Assembly: GCF_005491705.1 (NCBI RefSeq) | Contig: NZ_CP028092.1 | Span: 682,001-746,000, forward strand | Direction of reading: 5' to 3' | Length of the DNA: 64,000 nt | Origin: Pontibacter sp. SGAir0037 | Lineage (GTDB): Bacteria > Bacteroidota > Bacteroidia > Cytophagales > Hymenobacteraceae | Shown: positions 44,509-55,700 of the stretch, piece by piece | Position numbering within the stretch: the first letter of the stretch is position 1 | Layout: every line of letters starts with the position of its first letter | Translations under genes and position numbers: made by a program | The notes under the pieces: generated by a model | Seen by the model: the letters and a program-made list of their open reading frames with translations, nothing else | What the model was told of the DNA's origin: nothing | Databases searched by the model: none

Positions 44509-45048
44509 ATGCAGTTCAAGGGTTGGTTTCAGCACCTGGTGCCATGGCGTTTTTTTAAAGATTTACTCAGTTTAACAATGGATTCAGGAACAATTATAAT
44601 AGGCACCCTATGCCTGGCATTGATCATCGTGCCAGTTTTTTATATGCAGCTGGCGCAGAAAAAGAAAGCCAGAAAGCTGCTGAACGATTTACTCTTGCAG
44701 GCAGAAAAACAACAACTCAGAATTACAGAATATGACTTCTGGAGCCCTTCTTATGCCATAGGCCTGGATAAAGAGAAGAAGCAACTGCTTTATACACACA
44801 AAAGCGAAAATCAGGATCAGGTAATATTCGTAGACCTAAGGGAGGTGAGGCAGTGCAGTGTAGAGAAAATCAGCCGGGATTCGGGCGATAGCAAAATTAT
44901 TGAAAGCGTTAAACTGGTCTTTTCTCCTGTAAGCCCAAAGCAGCCGGATAAAGCCCTGCCGTTCTATAGCCTCGAAGAAAGTATGATCTTCGGTGAAGAG
45001 CTGAAACTGGCAGAGAAATGGAAAGCTGTTATCAGTTCTTTGCTATAG
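44509..45048 (+). CDS. Single-pass membrane protein, conserved hypothetical
   Basis: A 179-residue frame with one membrane helix (IIIGTLCLALIIVPVFYMQL, residues about 28-47), a charged coiled segment (KKKARKLLNDLLLQAEKQQ) and a soluble C-terminal domain with YAIGLDKEKKQLLYTHK, VIFVDLREVRQCSVEKI and FGEELKLAEKWKAVISSLL. The C-terminal pattern resembles a PH-like fold, but I cannot name a family. A second ATG at 44578 starts just before the helix and may be the true start, as the first 23 residues look unrelated. A terminator follows. Confidence 0.65.
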   Translation: MQFKGWFQHLVPWRFFKDLLSLTMDSGTIIIGTLCLALIIVPVFYMQLAQKKKARKLLNDLLLQAEKQQLRITEYDFWSPSYAIGLDKEKKQLLYTHKSENQDQVIFVDLREVRQCSVEKISRDSGDSKIIESVKLVFSPVSPKQPDKALPFYSLEESMIFGEELKLAEKWKAVISSLL

Positions 45049-45066
45049 CATCAGCACGATTTCAGG

Positions 45067-45101
45067 AAGGCACAGGGTACTATATACCTTGTGCCTTTTT
45101 T
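45067..45101 (+). terminator. Intrinsic terminator
   Basis: AAGGCACAGGGTA (45067-45079) pairs with TACCTTGTGCCTT (45085-45097) with one G-U pair, and a T tract follows to 45101. It ends the membrane-protein transcript just before the metY leader. Confidence 0.85.
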
Positions 45102-45228
45102 GTTTGTAGGTAAAGCATGGGTAAGTGTTTTATATCCATAATCAAACTTTTACAAACACATATCCGTATGAAGCCATCGTACCCAATCGAGGTAAATACT
45201 GCCGTTTTTACAAAAAAGAGACAAGAAA

Positions 45229-45260
45229 TTTGTTTTTGTAAAAAACAGCAACTAGTATTG
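45229..45260 (+). promoter_or_regulatory. Promoter candidate of the metY-metX-hom operon
   Basis: TTTG (45229-45232), 20 bases, then TAGTATTG (45253-45260), which differs from TAnnTTTG at one base. Transcription would start near 45267, some 24 bases before the riboswitch. Confidence 0.5.
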
Positions 45261-45290
45261 TAGCATCAAGTCAATTATCCCTTACGGATG

Positions 45291-45404
45291 TTGATTTATA
45301 CAGAAGAGTGGAGAGACAGGCTCTGTGAAACTCTAGCAACCTAACTACCGAGGTAAAGGTGCTAATTCCTGATTCCGGCAAAGTGCCGGATGAATATAAA
45401 TTGA
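45291..45404 (+). ncRNA. SAM-I riboswitch (S-box)
   Basis: The conserved S-box strings are present in order: GAGTGGAGAGACAGGCTCTG, TGAAACTC, TAGCAACC, then AAGGTGCTAATTCC. P1 can form between 45291-45300 and 45395-45404, and P4 as CCGGC/GCCGG near 45375-45390. S-box RNAs bind S-adenosylmethionine and shut off methionine genes. The downstream operon makes homocysteine precursors (metY, metX, hom), the expected target. A terminator (45457-45492) lies 50 bases on and is the likely expression platform. Confidence 0.9.
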
Positions 45405-45456
45405 TACTATTTTATGAAAAAGGGAATCAAGCAAACACACGTACATTTCGCATTAT

Positions 45457-45492
45457 CTGTAACGACAAGGAATTTGTCGCAGCCTCTTTTTT
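45457..45492 (+). terminator. Expression-platform terminator of the SAM riboswitch
   Basis: CGACAA (45463-45468) pairs with TTGTCG (45474-45479), extended by CTG (45457-45459) and CAG (45480-45482) across a 3-base bulge. A run of six T follows at 45487-45492. This is a hairpin with U tract inside the leader, so it should end transcription when SAM is bound. Confidence 0.65.
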
Positions 45493-45503
45493 ACGCCTCA
45501 GAC

Positions 45504-45557
45504 ATGATGTCTATGCGCGGCAGCATCTTCTTTTCTACCTGCTGCTGTTGTTTATAA
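45504..45557 (+). CDS. Cysteine-rich leader peptide
   Basis: A 17-codon open frame, MMSMRGSIFFSTCCCCL, beginning with ATG at 45504 (a third ATG at 45513 could be used instead). Four consecutive cysteine codons (TGC TGC TGT TGT) occur at 45540-45551, next to the stop codon TAA. RNA at the cysteine codons (45540-45546, TGCTGCT) can pair with GGCAGCA upstream (45519-45525), and CTGCTG (45539-45544) with CGGCAG downstream (45587-45592). The two pairings exclude each other. This is the layout of a ribosome-stalling attenuator that senses charged tRNA-Cys. No ribosome-binding site is obvious. Confidence 0.65.
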   Translation: MMSMRGSIFFSTCCCCL

Positions 45558-45580
45558 CGATCTGACCGCTTCTTTTTTGA

Positions 45581-46996
<1,416 letters not shown>

Positions 46997-47005
46997 TACA
47001 ATAGA

Positions 47006-48064
47006 ATGCCGACAAATTTAACATATCATTATAACAAAGAGTTTGTGCTGGAGTCCGGAGCTACGCTTCCGGGCTTCGTGCTCAACTATTCCACATTTGG
47101 AACCCTTAACAGTACCCGCAGTAATGTAATCTGGGTATGCCATGCACTTACAGGCAACTCCGATTTTTATGAGTGGTGGGAAGGCTTGTTCGGAGCAGGA
47201 AAAGTATATGATCCGGCCGAATGGTTTGTGATCTGTGCCAATACACTGGGTGGTTGCTATGGCTCTACCGGGCCGCTTTCTATTAACCCGGAAACGCAGC
47301 AACCTTATTACCACACCTTTCCCCAGCTTACCAATCGCGATATTGTAAATTCCTTTGATCTGCTGCGCCAGGAACTGGAGCTGGAGCAGATTCATACTTT
47401 GTTGGGCGGCTCTCTGGGTGGGCAGCAGGCGCTGGAGTGGGCTATTCAGAAGCCAGAGCTTTTTCAGCACCTGGTGCATGTGGCATCTAATGCACGCCAC
47501 TCTGCCTGGGGCATCGCCTTTAACGAAACACAGCGCATGGCCATTCGCCAGGACCAGACCTGGAACACCGACACCGAGACTGCCGGACAGGAAGGATTGA
47601 AAACTGCGCGGGCCATCGCTATGCTTTCCTACAGGCATTACGTGTGCTACGAGAATACGCAGCAGGAGCCGGGCAACAGTATTACCGATAACTACAGGGC
47701 AGCCACTTACCAGGTGTACCAGGGCGAAAAGCTGGCAAAACGCTTTAACGCCTATACGTACTGGCTACTGTCTAAAGCCATGGATTCACATAATGTCGGC
47801 CGTGATCGTGGTGGTATTCAGAAAGCCTTAGCGCACCTGAAAGCCAGATGCTTGTTTATAGGCGTGGAAAGTGATGTGCTGTTCCCGATAGAAGAGCAGC
47901 GGTTTCTGCATGAACATGTGCCAGGTTCCGACTTTGCTGCAGTAAAGTCCTGCTACGGGCACGACGGATTTTTAGTAGAGACTGACCAGATATCACAAGC
48001 CATTATAAACTTTTATAAACACGAAACAGCGGCAGTACTAAACTATGAAAAGCAGATTTGCTGA
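47006..48064 (+). CDS. metX: Homoserine O-acetyltransferase
   Basis: Acetylates homoserine with acetyl-CoA to give the MetY substrate. The 352-residue alpha/beta hydrolase has the family motifs NVIWVCHALTGNSDF, LLGGSLGGQQALEWA (nucleophile Ser136), and GVESDVLFPIEEQ plus CYGHDGFLVE at the C-terminus, which carries the catalytic Asp and His. Some MetX enzymes use succinyl-CoA; the acceptor cannot be read here with certainty. It lies between metY and hom, whose start codon is inside the metX end. Confidence 0.94.
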   Translation: MPTNLTYHYNKEFVLESGATLPGFVLNYSTFGTLNSTRSNVIWVCHALTGNSDFYEWWEGLFGAGKVYDPAEWFVICANTLGGCYGSTGPLSINPETQQPYYHTFPQLTNRDIVNSFDLLRQELELEQIHTLLGGSLGGQQALEWAIQKPELFQHLVHVASNARHSAWGIAFNETQRMAIRQDQTWNTDTETAGQEGLKTARAIAMLSYRHYVCYENTQQEPGNSITDNYRAATYQVYQGEKLAKRFNAYTYWLLSKAMDSHNVGRDRGGIQKALAHLKARCLFIGVESDVLFPIEEQRFLHEHVPGSDFAAVKSCYGHDGFLVETDQISQAIINFYKHETAAVLNYEKQIC

Positions 48065-49295
48065 TAAAAAGATAGGTGTTTTCGGTTTTGGCTGTGTTGG
48101 GCAGGGCTTATACGATGTTGTAGAAGCTTGTGAAGAACTTGGCCTGGAAATCGTAAAGATATGTGTGAAAGACAGGCAAAAGCCACGTGCTTTACCTGCA
48201 TCTGTTTTTACTTTCGATCCGCAGGAGCTCTTAACAGACAACCGGATTGATGTGCTTGTAGAGCTCATCAGCAATGCCGATGAGGCATATGAGCTGGTAA
48301 AACAAGCACTGCTGGCTGGTAAAACAGTTGTATCAGCAAATAAAAAGATGGTAGCCGAACACCTTCCTGAACTGGTAAAGCTGCAGCAGGAGCACGGGGG
48401 TGTTTTGCTTTACGAGGCTTCTGTGTGCGGCAGTATACCCATTATCAGGATGCTGGAGGCTTACTATGGTACGGAGCCGCTACAGGAAGTAAGCGGTATA
48501 TTGAATGGCTCCTCTAATTACATTCTGCATAAGCTTGCTTCGGGAGGCCTGAGTTATGGCGAAGCGCTGGCGCAGGCGCAGGAACTGGGTTTTGCCGAAG
48601 CCGATCCTTCGCTTGACGTACAGGGAATAGATGCGCTGAACAAACTATGTATTGTAGCTGCGCACGCTTTTGGTGTTTTCGTGCATCCGAATGAGGTGCT
48701 ACGATTCGGGATTCAGCATATAACAAAAGATGACATCGCACTGGCCGGGGAGGTTGGTGCCGTTATTAAATTAGTCGGGACAGCCAGATGGAGTGCGGGT
48801 GGTAAACTGGTATTACAGGTCTTGCCTACGTTTGTGCCACAGCAGCGAGAGCTGTATCATGTAAATGCAGAGTTTAACGCTGTTGAAGTAGAGCCTGCTT
48901 TTGCCGGGAAACAATTGCTGAAAGGACGAGGGGCCGGAAGCCATCCCACCGGTTCTGCGGTATGGGCCGATGTTGCCGCAGCTTTAACCGGTTATCGTTA
49001 TACTTATGCTAAACTGCTGCAAAATCAGTCGCCTGCACTCGATAAAGAAGCCCCTGTAAGAATTTATGTGCGAGCCAAACTTGCTGCTCTGGTAAAACTT
49101 CCATGGTTAATCATCGAGTCGGCGCTGGAGACAGGGGAGGAGTCGATTGTGGTTGGCCAGATCAAGCAGAAAGATATGGAAGTATACCAGCCTGAACTGG
49201 AGGAGAAGGAAATATTTGTGGCTGAAATTCCTGCTGAAATCAATGTTGAGGATTTTTCCAAGATTATACCTCTTGACGTAGCTTCTGTTGTATAG
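48045..49295 (+). CDS. hom: Homoserine dehydrogenase
   Basis: Reduces aspartate semialdehyde to homoserine with NAD(P)H. The 416-residue protein has a Rossmann motif GVFGFGCVGQGLYDV (residues 11-25), the catalytic domain strings KTVVSANKKMVAEH, LNGSSNYILHKLASGG, and FAEADPSLDVQGIDALNKLCIVA (cited by position, about 186-208). The last 90 residues are a divergent regulatory extension, possibly ACT-like. The ATG overlaps metX by 20 bases, so translation is probably coupled. It is the last gene of the metYX-hom operon and branches the aspartate family toward methionine and threonine. Confidence 0.93.
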   Translation: MKSRFADKKIGVFGFGCVGQGLYDVVEACEELGLEIVKICVKDRQKPRALPASVFTFDPQELLTDNRIDVLVELISNADEAYELVKQALLAGKTVVSANKKMVAEHLPELVKLQQEHGGVLLYEASVCGSIPIIRMLEAYYGTEPLQEVSGILNGSSNYILHKLASGGLSYGEALAQAQELGFAEADPSLDVQGIDALNKLCIVAAHAFGVFVHPNEVLRFGIQHITKDDIALAGEVGAVIKLVGTARWSAGGKLVLQVLPTFVPQQRELYHVNAEFNAVEVEPAFAGKQLLKGRGAGSHPTGSAVWADVAAALTGYRYTYAKLLQNQSPALDKEAPVRIYVRAKLAALVKLPWLIIESALETGEESIVVGQIKQKDMEVYQPELEEKEIFVAEIPAEINVEDFSKIIPLDVASVV

Positions 49296-49308
49296 GTGTT
49301 TTAAATGT

Positions 49309-49331
49309 AAGATATTGTAAAACAATATCTT
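49309..49331 (+). terminator. Terminator after hom
   Basis: AAGATATTGT (49309-49318) pairs with ACAATATCTT (49322-49331) around a 3-base loop, followed by T-rich sequence. A clean 10-bp stem, though rich in A-T. Confidence 0.7.
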
Positions 49332-49534
49332 GTGTTATATTATATAGCAATTTTGTTATTTTGTTTAAGTTAGTATAAATAGAAACAATAGAGGAAATAC
49401 AGCTAAATTTTGTACTAAGTCAATATCTAGTAGTAAATCAATCGTGAAACAGTAGAAATTATAGCATTTATTGTAGCTGTTCAGAGATTATTCGCGTACA
49501 AGTATCTATCGTTTATATTTAACTTGTACTTACA

Positions 49535-49999
49535 ATGAAGCATATATTCTCTCTCTGCTTACTGTCTGCTATGATACTTGTTAGTTTATCTTCTTGCAGG
49601 CAGGACAATGCTACTCCTATACGTAATGTCAGAATAAATCCGAAGGTTGTGAATCAGATGCAGATTGCTGATCCGGCTGCCTCCAGTAACGGGTTTGGAA
49701 ACATTTACAACGGGGCTATTCTGGTAGCTTTTGATGCAAAACTATCAGGTACTGAACAAAGGGATCTGGTGGCGAGCTACGGGCAGTTTAAAGCATTAGG
49801 ACAGCCAACTTTGTCGAACGGTAGTGTGGTGTATGCACTGGAGTTAAAGGAAGGCTATAACGCCGGTCAGGTAGAAGCAATTATAGCAGAACTGAAAAAG
49901 GATGTGGCTATTTCGCATGCCTCACCTTTGATTTTGGCAAGTGAGAACGGACGCACAGAACTGCGCTCTGTTTATAACGAAGTGATTGAGAAGCTATGA
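49535..49999 (+). CDS. Lipoprotein resembling a subtilase propeptide (I9-like)
   Basis: A 154-residue protein with a signal peptide ending in the lipobox SLSSC (Cys21). The mature part has a pattern like the N-terminal propeptide of subtilisin-family proteases (I9/fervidolysin-like): GAILVAFDAKLSGTEQRDLVASYG, then VVYALELKEGYNAGQVEAII and VAISHASPLILASE. In the family this segment chaperones folding and inhibits the protease. Here there is no protease domain and no S8 gene in the window. It stands between the hom terminator and a strong bidirectional terminator, so it is transcribed alone. The fold assignment is from pattern only. Confidence 0.6.
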   Translation: MKHIFSLCLLSAMILVSLSSCRQDNATPIRNVRINPKVVNQMQIADPAASSNGFGNIYNGAILVAFDAKLSGTEQRDLVASYGQFKALGQPTLSNGSVVYALELKEGYNAGQVEAIIAELKKDVAISHASPLILASENGRTELRSVYNEVIEKL

Positions 50000-50011
50000 G
50001 TTGAGTTCAGC

Positions 50012-50055
50012 TTCACAAAAAAGGGTGCTACAGTAGTAGCACCCTTTTTTGTGAA
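50012..50055. terminator. Strong bidirectional terminator
   Basis: A perfect 20-bp inverted repeat, TTCACAAAAAAGGGTGCTAC (50012-50031) with its complement at 50036-50055, and loop AGTA. The A6/T6 tracts serve both directions. It separates the lipoprotein gene from lysA. Confidence 0.92.
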
Positions 50056-50058
50056 AAT

Positions 50059-51210
50059 TTACTGATTTAAATAAATAGCGATTGCTTTATCGCGCAAATT
50101 ATATTGGGAGGCCATTACTTCTCCATAGGCACCAGCTGTATGAAGGGCGATCAGATCGCCACGCCTGGTTTCGGGCAGCATAACCGCTTTACCAAAACAG
50201 TCGCTCGATTCACAGATAGGGCCTACCACATCATACCGCACCTCCTCTGAAGGAGCAGCCGTAAGGTTTTCAATTTTGTGGTAAGACTGGTAAAGCGCAG
50301 GGCGGATCAACTCCGTCATGCCTGCATCCAGAATGGCAAAATTAGTGGTAATTCCTTTTTTGATGTAGAGCACTTTAGAGACCAGAGCACCGCATTGGGC
50401 TACCAGCGCTCTACCCAGCTCAAAGTGCACCTGCTGTCCGGGCCTTACTTCCAGGAACTGGTTAAACAGGCTGAAATAAGAAGCAAAATCCGGCACCGGT
50501 TGTTGCTCCGGGTGATAATAGTCTACTCCCAATCCGCCACCTACATTAAGGTGCTCGAGCCTCACATTATGAGCCTCAAACCACTCCTGGAACTCATTTA
50601 CACGAGTGCACAGGTTCTTGAAAACAGTCAGGTCAGTAATCTGAGAGCCAATGTGGAAGTGAATACCGATTAGCTCGATGTGCGGCAACTGCTTTAAAAG
50701 CTCCAGCACGCTTTCCAGTTCCCAGGCGTTTATTCCGAACTTATTTTCTTCAAGACCCGTGGTAATATACTTATGCGTCTTGGCATTTACATTCGGGTTG
50801 ATACGCAGCGCGATGCGGGCCTTTCTGCCTTTCTTTTCTGCCAGTTCGTTCAGGATTTCCAGTTCGTGGCTGGACTCGCAGTTGAAGCAGAAGATATCCT
50901 GCTCCAGTGCGTAGTTTATTTCAGCATCAGACTTGCCTACGCCTGCAAAAACAACATGTTCAGGTGAAAAGCCGTTTTCGATGGCGCGGCGTACTTCGTT
51001 ACCGCTTACACAGTCGGCACCAAAGCCAACACCTAGAACCTCGGCCAATACGGGAGCATTTGCATTGGCTTTCATGGCATAGTGTACATGAAAGTTGTAC
51101 CTGGAGGCCTCCTGCTGCGCCGCCTGTAGCGTTTGCCTGAGTAGTTCTAAATCGTATACATAAAAAGGAGTTTCATGCTGTTGTAACTCCTGTAGGTTTT
51201 CTTTAAGCAT
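50059..51210 (-). CDS. lysA: Diaminopimelate decarboxylase
   Basis: The last step of lysine synthesis, decarboxylating meso-diaminopimelate to lysine with PLP. The 383-residue protein has HYAMKANANAPVL (PLP-lysine), GINAWELESVLEL, LNVGGGLGVDYYHPEQQP and the C-terminal GPICESSDCFGKAV active-site cysteine pattern, with the family order of barrel then beta domain. I chose the ATG at 51210 because AGGAG lies 10 bases before it; an in-frame ATG ten codons earlier lies inside lysC. The start overlaps the lysC stop by 8 bases, so the two are probably coupled. Confidence 0.95.
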   Translation of the reverse strand: MLKENLQELQQHETPFYVYDLELLRQTLQAAQQEASRYNFHVHYAMKANANAPVLAEVLGVGFGADCVSGNEVRRAIENGFSPEHVVFAGVGKSDAEINYALEQDIFCFNCESSHELEILNELAEKKGRKARIALRINPNVNAKTHKYITTGLEENKFGINAWELESVLELLKQLPHIELIGIHFHIGSQITDLTVFKNLCTRVNEFQEWFEAHNVRLEHLNVGGGLGVDYYHPEQQPVPDFASYFSLFNQFLEVRPGQQVHFELGRALVAQCGALVSKVLYIKKGITTNFAILDAGMTELIRPALYQSYHKIENLTAAPSEEVRYDVVGPICESSDCFGKAVMLPETRRGDLIALHTAGAYGEVMASQYNLRDKAIAIYLNQ

Positions 51211-52534
51211 TATGCGTGCTCCTTTCAAAAATGCCGTCATTCAGTAAAGTAAGGGCATTTACTTTATCTGCAGTATTAATCAGCAGGCTGATGTTGTTTT
51301 TGCTGCCTCCGTAAGAAATCATGCGTAAAGGGATTTCTTCCAGCGATTTAAATATTTTTAGCGCAGAACCGCTTCGCTCTGAAATAAAGTCACCTACCAC
51401 ACAGATAATGGTTTGCTCCTGGTCAACTTCCACCTGGCCAAACTCCTTCAACTCACCTACAATTTCGTTCAGGAATTTGTTGTTGTCTATTGTTAAAGAC
51501 ACAGCAACCTCCGAAGTAGTAATCATGTCGATTGGTGTTTTGTAGCGTTCGAAAACCTCAAACACACTGCGCAGGAAACCATAAGCCAGTAACATACGGC
51601 CAGACTTGATTTTGATAGCCGTTATGCCGTCTTTTGCCGCCACCGCTTTAATCTTACCGCCTTCGCTATCAGCTGTGATGGTTGTTCCTTTTGCATCCGG
51701 TTGCATGGTGTTTAGCAGGCGAACAGGAATATTTTTTTGTTTGGCAGGCAATACGCTGGAAGGGTGCAGAATTTTCGCACCGAAATAAGCCAGCTCAGCA
51801 GCCTCGTCAAAAGAGAGTTCAGCAATAGGATAGGTATTCTTTACAATGCGCGGGTCGTTGTTGTGCATACCGTCTATGTCTGTCCAGATCTGGATTTCAG
51901 AAGCATCAGCTGCAGCGCCTATAAGCGAAGCAGAGTAGTCGGAACCGCCACGCTTCAGGTTGTCAATTTCTCCGAAAGCGTTGCGGCAGATGTAGCCCTG
52001 GGTAACAAACAGGTTGATGTTTGGATACTTCTCCAGTTCCGTTTGCAGATTCCGGGCAATGTAAACAGCATCCGGCTCTTCGTTTTCATCAATTTTCATG
52101 AAGTTAAGGGCAGGTAACAACACTGAAGAAATGTTGTTCTCCTCCAGGAAAAACTGGAATAAAGCAGTAGACAGCAATTCGCCCTGTGCCAGGATCGCAC
52201 GCTCCTCATGAATAGTAAACAGGTCTTGTGTAAAGGCCCGGATATAGTCGAAGTGGTGCGAGAGTAATTCGTTTGCCTGTTTCTTCTTCTCGTTGGTGTT
52301 GTAGAGTTCTTCTACAACCTGTTTATATTTATCATGGAGCGCATCAATCAGCGCATTCGCGTCATCATTAAGGTTCTGGTACAGCTTTTCTGCAATTTGT
52401 ACCAGCGCATTGGTTGTGCCCGACATAGCCGATAGCACCACAATGTTAGACTCTCCGTCCTGAATCAGGTCAGAAACAGCCCTCATACGCTCGGCTGACC
52501 CTACGGAGGTGCCACCGAATTTCATTATTTTCAT
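51203..52534 (-). CDS. lysC: Aspartate kinase
   Basis: Phosphorylates aspartate, the first step toward lysine, methionine and threonine. The 443-residue protein has the N-terminal KFGGTSVGSAERM (ATP), NLKRGGSDYSASLIGAAADASEIQIWTDIDGM cited by position (about 193-224), LSFDEAAELAYFGAKILHP, and two ACT domains in the last 140 residues for end-product control. It is monofunctional, so hom is a separate gene upstream in the window. It is the first gene of the lysC-lysA pair. The start ATG at 52534 and ATG at 52525 are both possible. Confidence 0.95.
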   Translation of the reverse strand: MKIMKFGGTSVGSAERMRAVSDLIQDGESNIVVLSAMSGTTNALVQIAEKLYQNLNDDANALIDALHDKYKQVVEELYNTNEKKKQANELLSHHFDYIRAFTQDLFTIHEERAILAQGELLSTALFQFFLEENNISSVLLPALNFMKIDENEEPDAVYIARNLQTELEKYPNINLFVTQGYICRNAFGEIDNLKRGGSDYSASLIGAAADASEIQIWTDIDGMHNNDPRIVKNTYPIAELSFDEAAELAYFGAKILHPSSVLPAKQKNIPVRLLNTMQPDAKGTTITADSEGGKIKAVAAKDGITAIKIKSGRMLLAYGFLRSVFEVFERYKTPIDMITTSEVAVSLTIDNNKFLNEIVGELKEFGQVEVDQEQTIICVVGDFISERSGSALKIFKSLEEIPLRMISYGGSKNNISLLINTADKVNALTLLNDGIFERSTHNA

Positions 52535-52723
52535 TTAGATGAAATAGGTATAAAAAATGAATGAATTTTGGTGCGAATTTAGCAAAAAACCATTGGAAGT
52601 GCAGGCAATCTGCTAATAATGTATGCGTGTTAAATTAAAAAATATCGCTTTACTGTATTCTATTAAACGTAAAATATTTTATCCTTTACGTTTCAGATTT
52701 TTCATGCTTAAAAAGATTTGTAC

Positions 52724-55700
52724 TTACTGCTTTACAATGCGCTGTGTAAACTGTGCACCGGCATTGGTCGCTTTTAATATATAAATACCTTTGCTAAGGC
52801 TTCCTAACCTTATCTCCAGTTCAGTTTTTTGTTCCTGAGGTTGAACAATGCAAGTGTAAACTACTTTGCCTGCAACGGAATAAACTGTAATGTTTAGAGC
52901 CTCTGTCATGGTTACAGGCAGGAACAGGATTACTTTCTCCTGAAAAGGATTTGGAGAAACTTCCATTGAAAATGTTTTCTCCAACAGTGCATGTTCTATT
53001 TTACTGAAACTGTAGCTCCCATCGAAGTCAACCTGTTTTAATCGGTAGTAAGCTAGGCCTGATAGCGGCGTGTGGTCCACATAATTATAGTCTGAAGGAG
53101 TTAAGCTTGTGCCTCTGCCTTTAACAGTGCCTATAGCCGAAAACTTGTAGCCGTCACTGCTTCGCTCAATTACAAAATGGCTGTTGTTTATTTCAGAGGC
53201 TGTGCTCCACTGTAAAAGCGGTTTACTGCTTTTCACAGACACATTAAAAACTGTAAGTTCAACTGGTAATGGCGCTACCGTTGGTGCTGTGCCGTAAAAG
53301 CACAGGGTAACAGGTACAGTTGTGGTATAGCCGTGGTTATCTGTTAAATTAACATTAAAAGTATAGGTTCCTGCTACCAGTGCAGCCGGGTTAGATACAG
53401 TTATAAGTCCGGTGGCCGGATCTATTGTAACGCCGCCTGGCAGGTACTGTCCCTGTGGTAAAACAGCCGTTTTTACTCCCGCGTCTGTATCAAAGGCTGT
53501 GGCCAGTACATCACCTGAGCTATACTTATTTACGTAATTGGGGGCCGCCAATTCGTAGAAGCCCGGGCAGTTTACCGTTACAGTAACCGATGAGGCTCTG
53601 GTTGTGCTGGTGCCACAGGCTGAAGTTACGGTCCAGGTAAAGGTGTAGGTGCCCGAACTTAAGCCCGTAGCTGTGGTTGTAGGTGAGGTTGGAGATGCAA
53701 TGGTAATGTTGGCAGTCGTGTTGTTTATCCTGCCGGTTAATTCCCAGCGCCCGGAACCACCGGTTGGTGGCGTATTGCCCGTCAGGGTGAGGCTAAGGTT
53801 ATGGCCGCACCTGGTCGTCCAGGAGGCTGAACTGGTGGAGAATGCTTCTCCCATTACATTAATTGTCACCTGGTTGTTCAGCCTGAATGCCTCGGTACAG
53901 GTGCTGTTGGTAGACTTTACAGCGACATAGTATTGGAAAGTGCCCGCTGTAGTTAAAGCATTGGTTGTAATGGTTTGCGATGCGCCATTTCCGGTTATAG
54001 CCGCACTCACAGGCTGATTGCTGATGTTCATCAATTGATAGGTAAAGCCGGATTGGGTGCTTCCTAAGGTAATGGTAGCCGTGCTGCCCATACAAACCGT
54101 TACATTGGCAGGTGAGACAGTCTGGTTTACTGTTGGGCTGCTGATCGTAACTGTAAAAGCAGGAGAGCCGGCAGTTGCAAAACAGCCGGTGGTTCTGTTG
54201 GTAACTCTTATGCTAAAAGTCTGTGAGGCATAAATAAGTCCGGTGGATAGGCTAATGCTTGCAGAAGTACCGGTGCCTTGTACGGCAGTGCCTACCAATA
54301 CGCCTGCCGCATTTACCAACTGGTATGTATTTGCGCTGAGGGTGCCACTGAGGGTAGCAGAGAAACTGCCGGGGCAACTGGAACTGATACTTGGCTGGCT
54401 AAGAGTCAGTCCGGTGGTGGCTGGTAAAGCATTTACTGTTACAGTTCTGCTGCCATCCATCGTGGTGGTGCAGGCGGTTCCGCTGATCTTGGAAGCCACT
54501 ACAGTTAAAGTTGCGTTGGCGGTAAGTGGTGCAGACGTAAGTTCTATGGCGTTGCCTGTGCCTATTACCGCAGGGCCAGAAGCAGTAGTGCCGTTCATGA
54601 TCACATAGGAAACTTCAGGCTCAGAAAACGGAACAGTTATTTTTATTGTTTCTCCACTGCAAATGCTGCTGTTGCCTGTGCCGATTGAATATCTTAAGGG
54701 TGCTTTACAGGTTACGGTCACAGTAACAGGGCTGCTTGGGCAACTGGCGCTTCCGGTTCTGTATGAAGCAGTGATTCTTGCGCCGGCAAATACCTCGAAT
54801 GAGGAGATACCGTTAAGTGCCCAGGTGCCACTCGTGCTGATTTCCATTTCTGGGTAGGGCGTGCCTTCTATGGCTACTGTAATATAGTTTTTTGTTGTAG
54901 CCGTACTGGCTGGCCCTGTGCCTGTGATATTTGCTTGTCCTTCTGTGACAGGGTTTATGGTAACAGTGCCGGTAGGAATGGGATTCGAGACTACTGTATT
55001 TGAAGGAGCACTGATGTGTTCTCCTGTTGCTGTAGCTCTTGCCGTTATGGATACTCCTGGCGCAATGCCTCCTCCTGATAAAGAAGACAAATCTACGTAC
55101 CAGTAGCCTGTATTCGTTACTTTGCCTGTTTTACCGGTGGCAACTCCGTTGGCATAAATTTCTACGATAGTGCCCGGGTCTTCTACAGATCTGCCGGAAA
55201 TAGCGGCTACTACGCCGCAGTAAGAACCAGAAATAGTAGGAGCAGAGGTGGTGGGTTGCGTTACTAAAAAGTTGGATGCGCTGGAAAGGATAGTGCTGCA
55301 ACTGCTACCCGAGACACTGGAACGTACTGTCAGAAGTTTGCCAAAATCGAGGTTCAGGCTCTGAACATTCAGCGTCCAGGCTCCCGATGATCCCGATGTT
55401 GTGGTTATTCCCGAAACAGCAACACCATCCACTACTAACTGGATTGTTACACCACCCTGACTGGTGGATAAGGTACCCGAAATTGTAGCCAGTTTGTTGG
55501 ATACAAAAGTAGTAGAGGCTGTAATGTTGGTGACAGCCGGAGTGCCGTCGCTATAGGTTACACCTGTTATTCTGGGTGTAATATTGTTTAGGGTAGCGTT
55601 ATTGCCGCTGCCGCTGTAGCATATCTGGTTCGACCGCTGCGATTCACAATAGCCCGGAGGAGTAGTGGTAGCCGTATATAAGCCTAAGTCGTCAGATTTA

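Noticed and set aside
45359..45565. A 68-codon plus-strand frame starting inside the SAM riboswitch
   Set aside because: It overlaps a structured RNA and the leader terminator, and runs through the cysteine leader in a different frame. The leader frame explains the sequence better.
53649..55106. Long open frames on the plus strand inside the giant surface protein gene
   Set aside because: They are the antisense reading of Thr/Val/Ser-rich repeats. Such repeats leave several frames open by composition, and the frames show no own domain or start signal.
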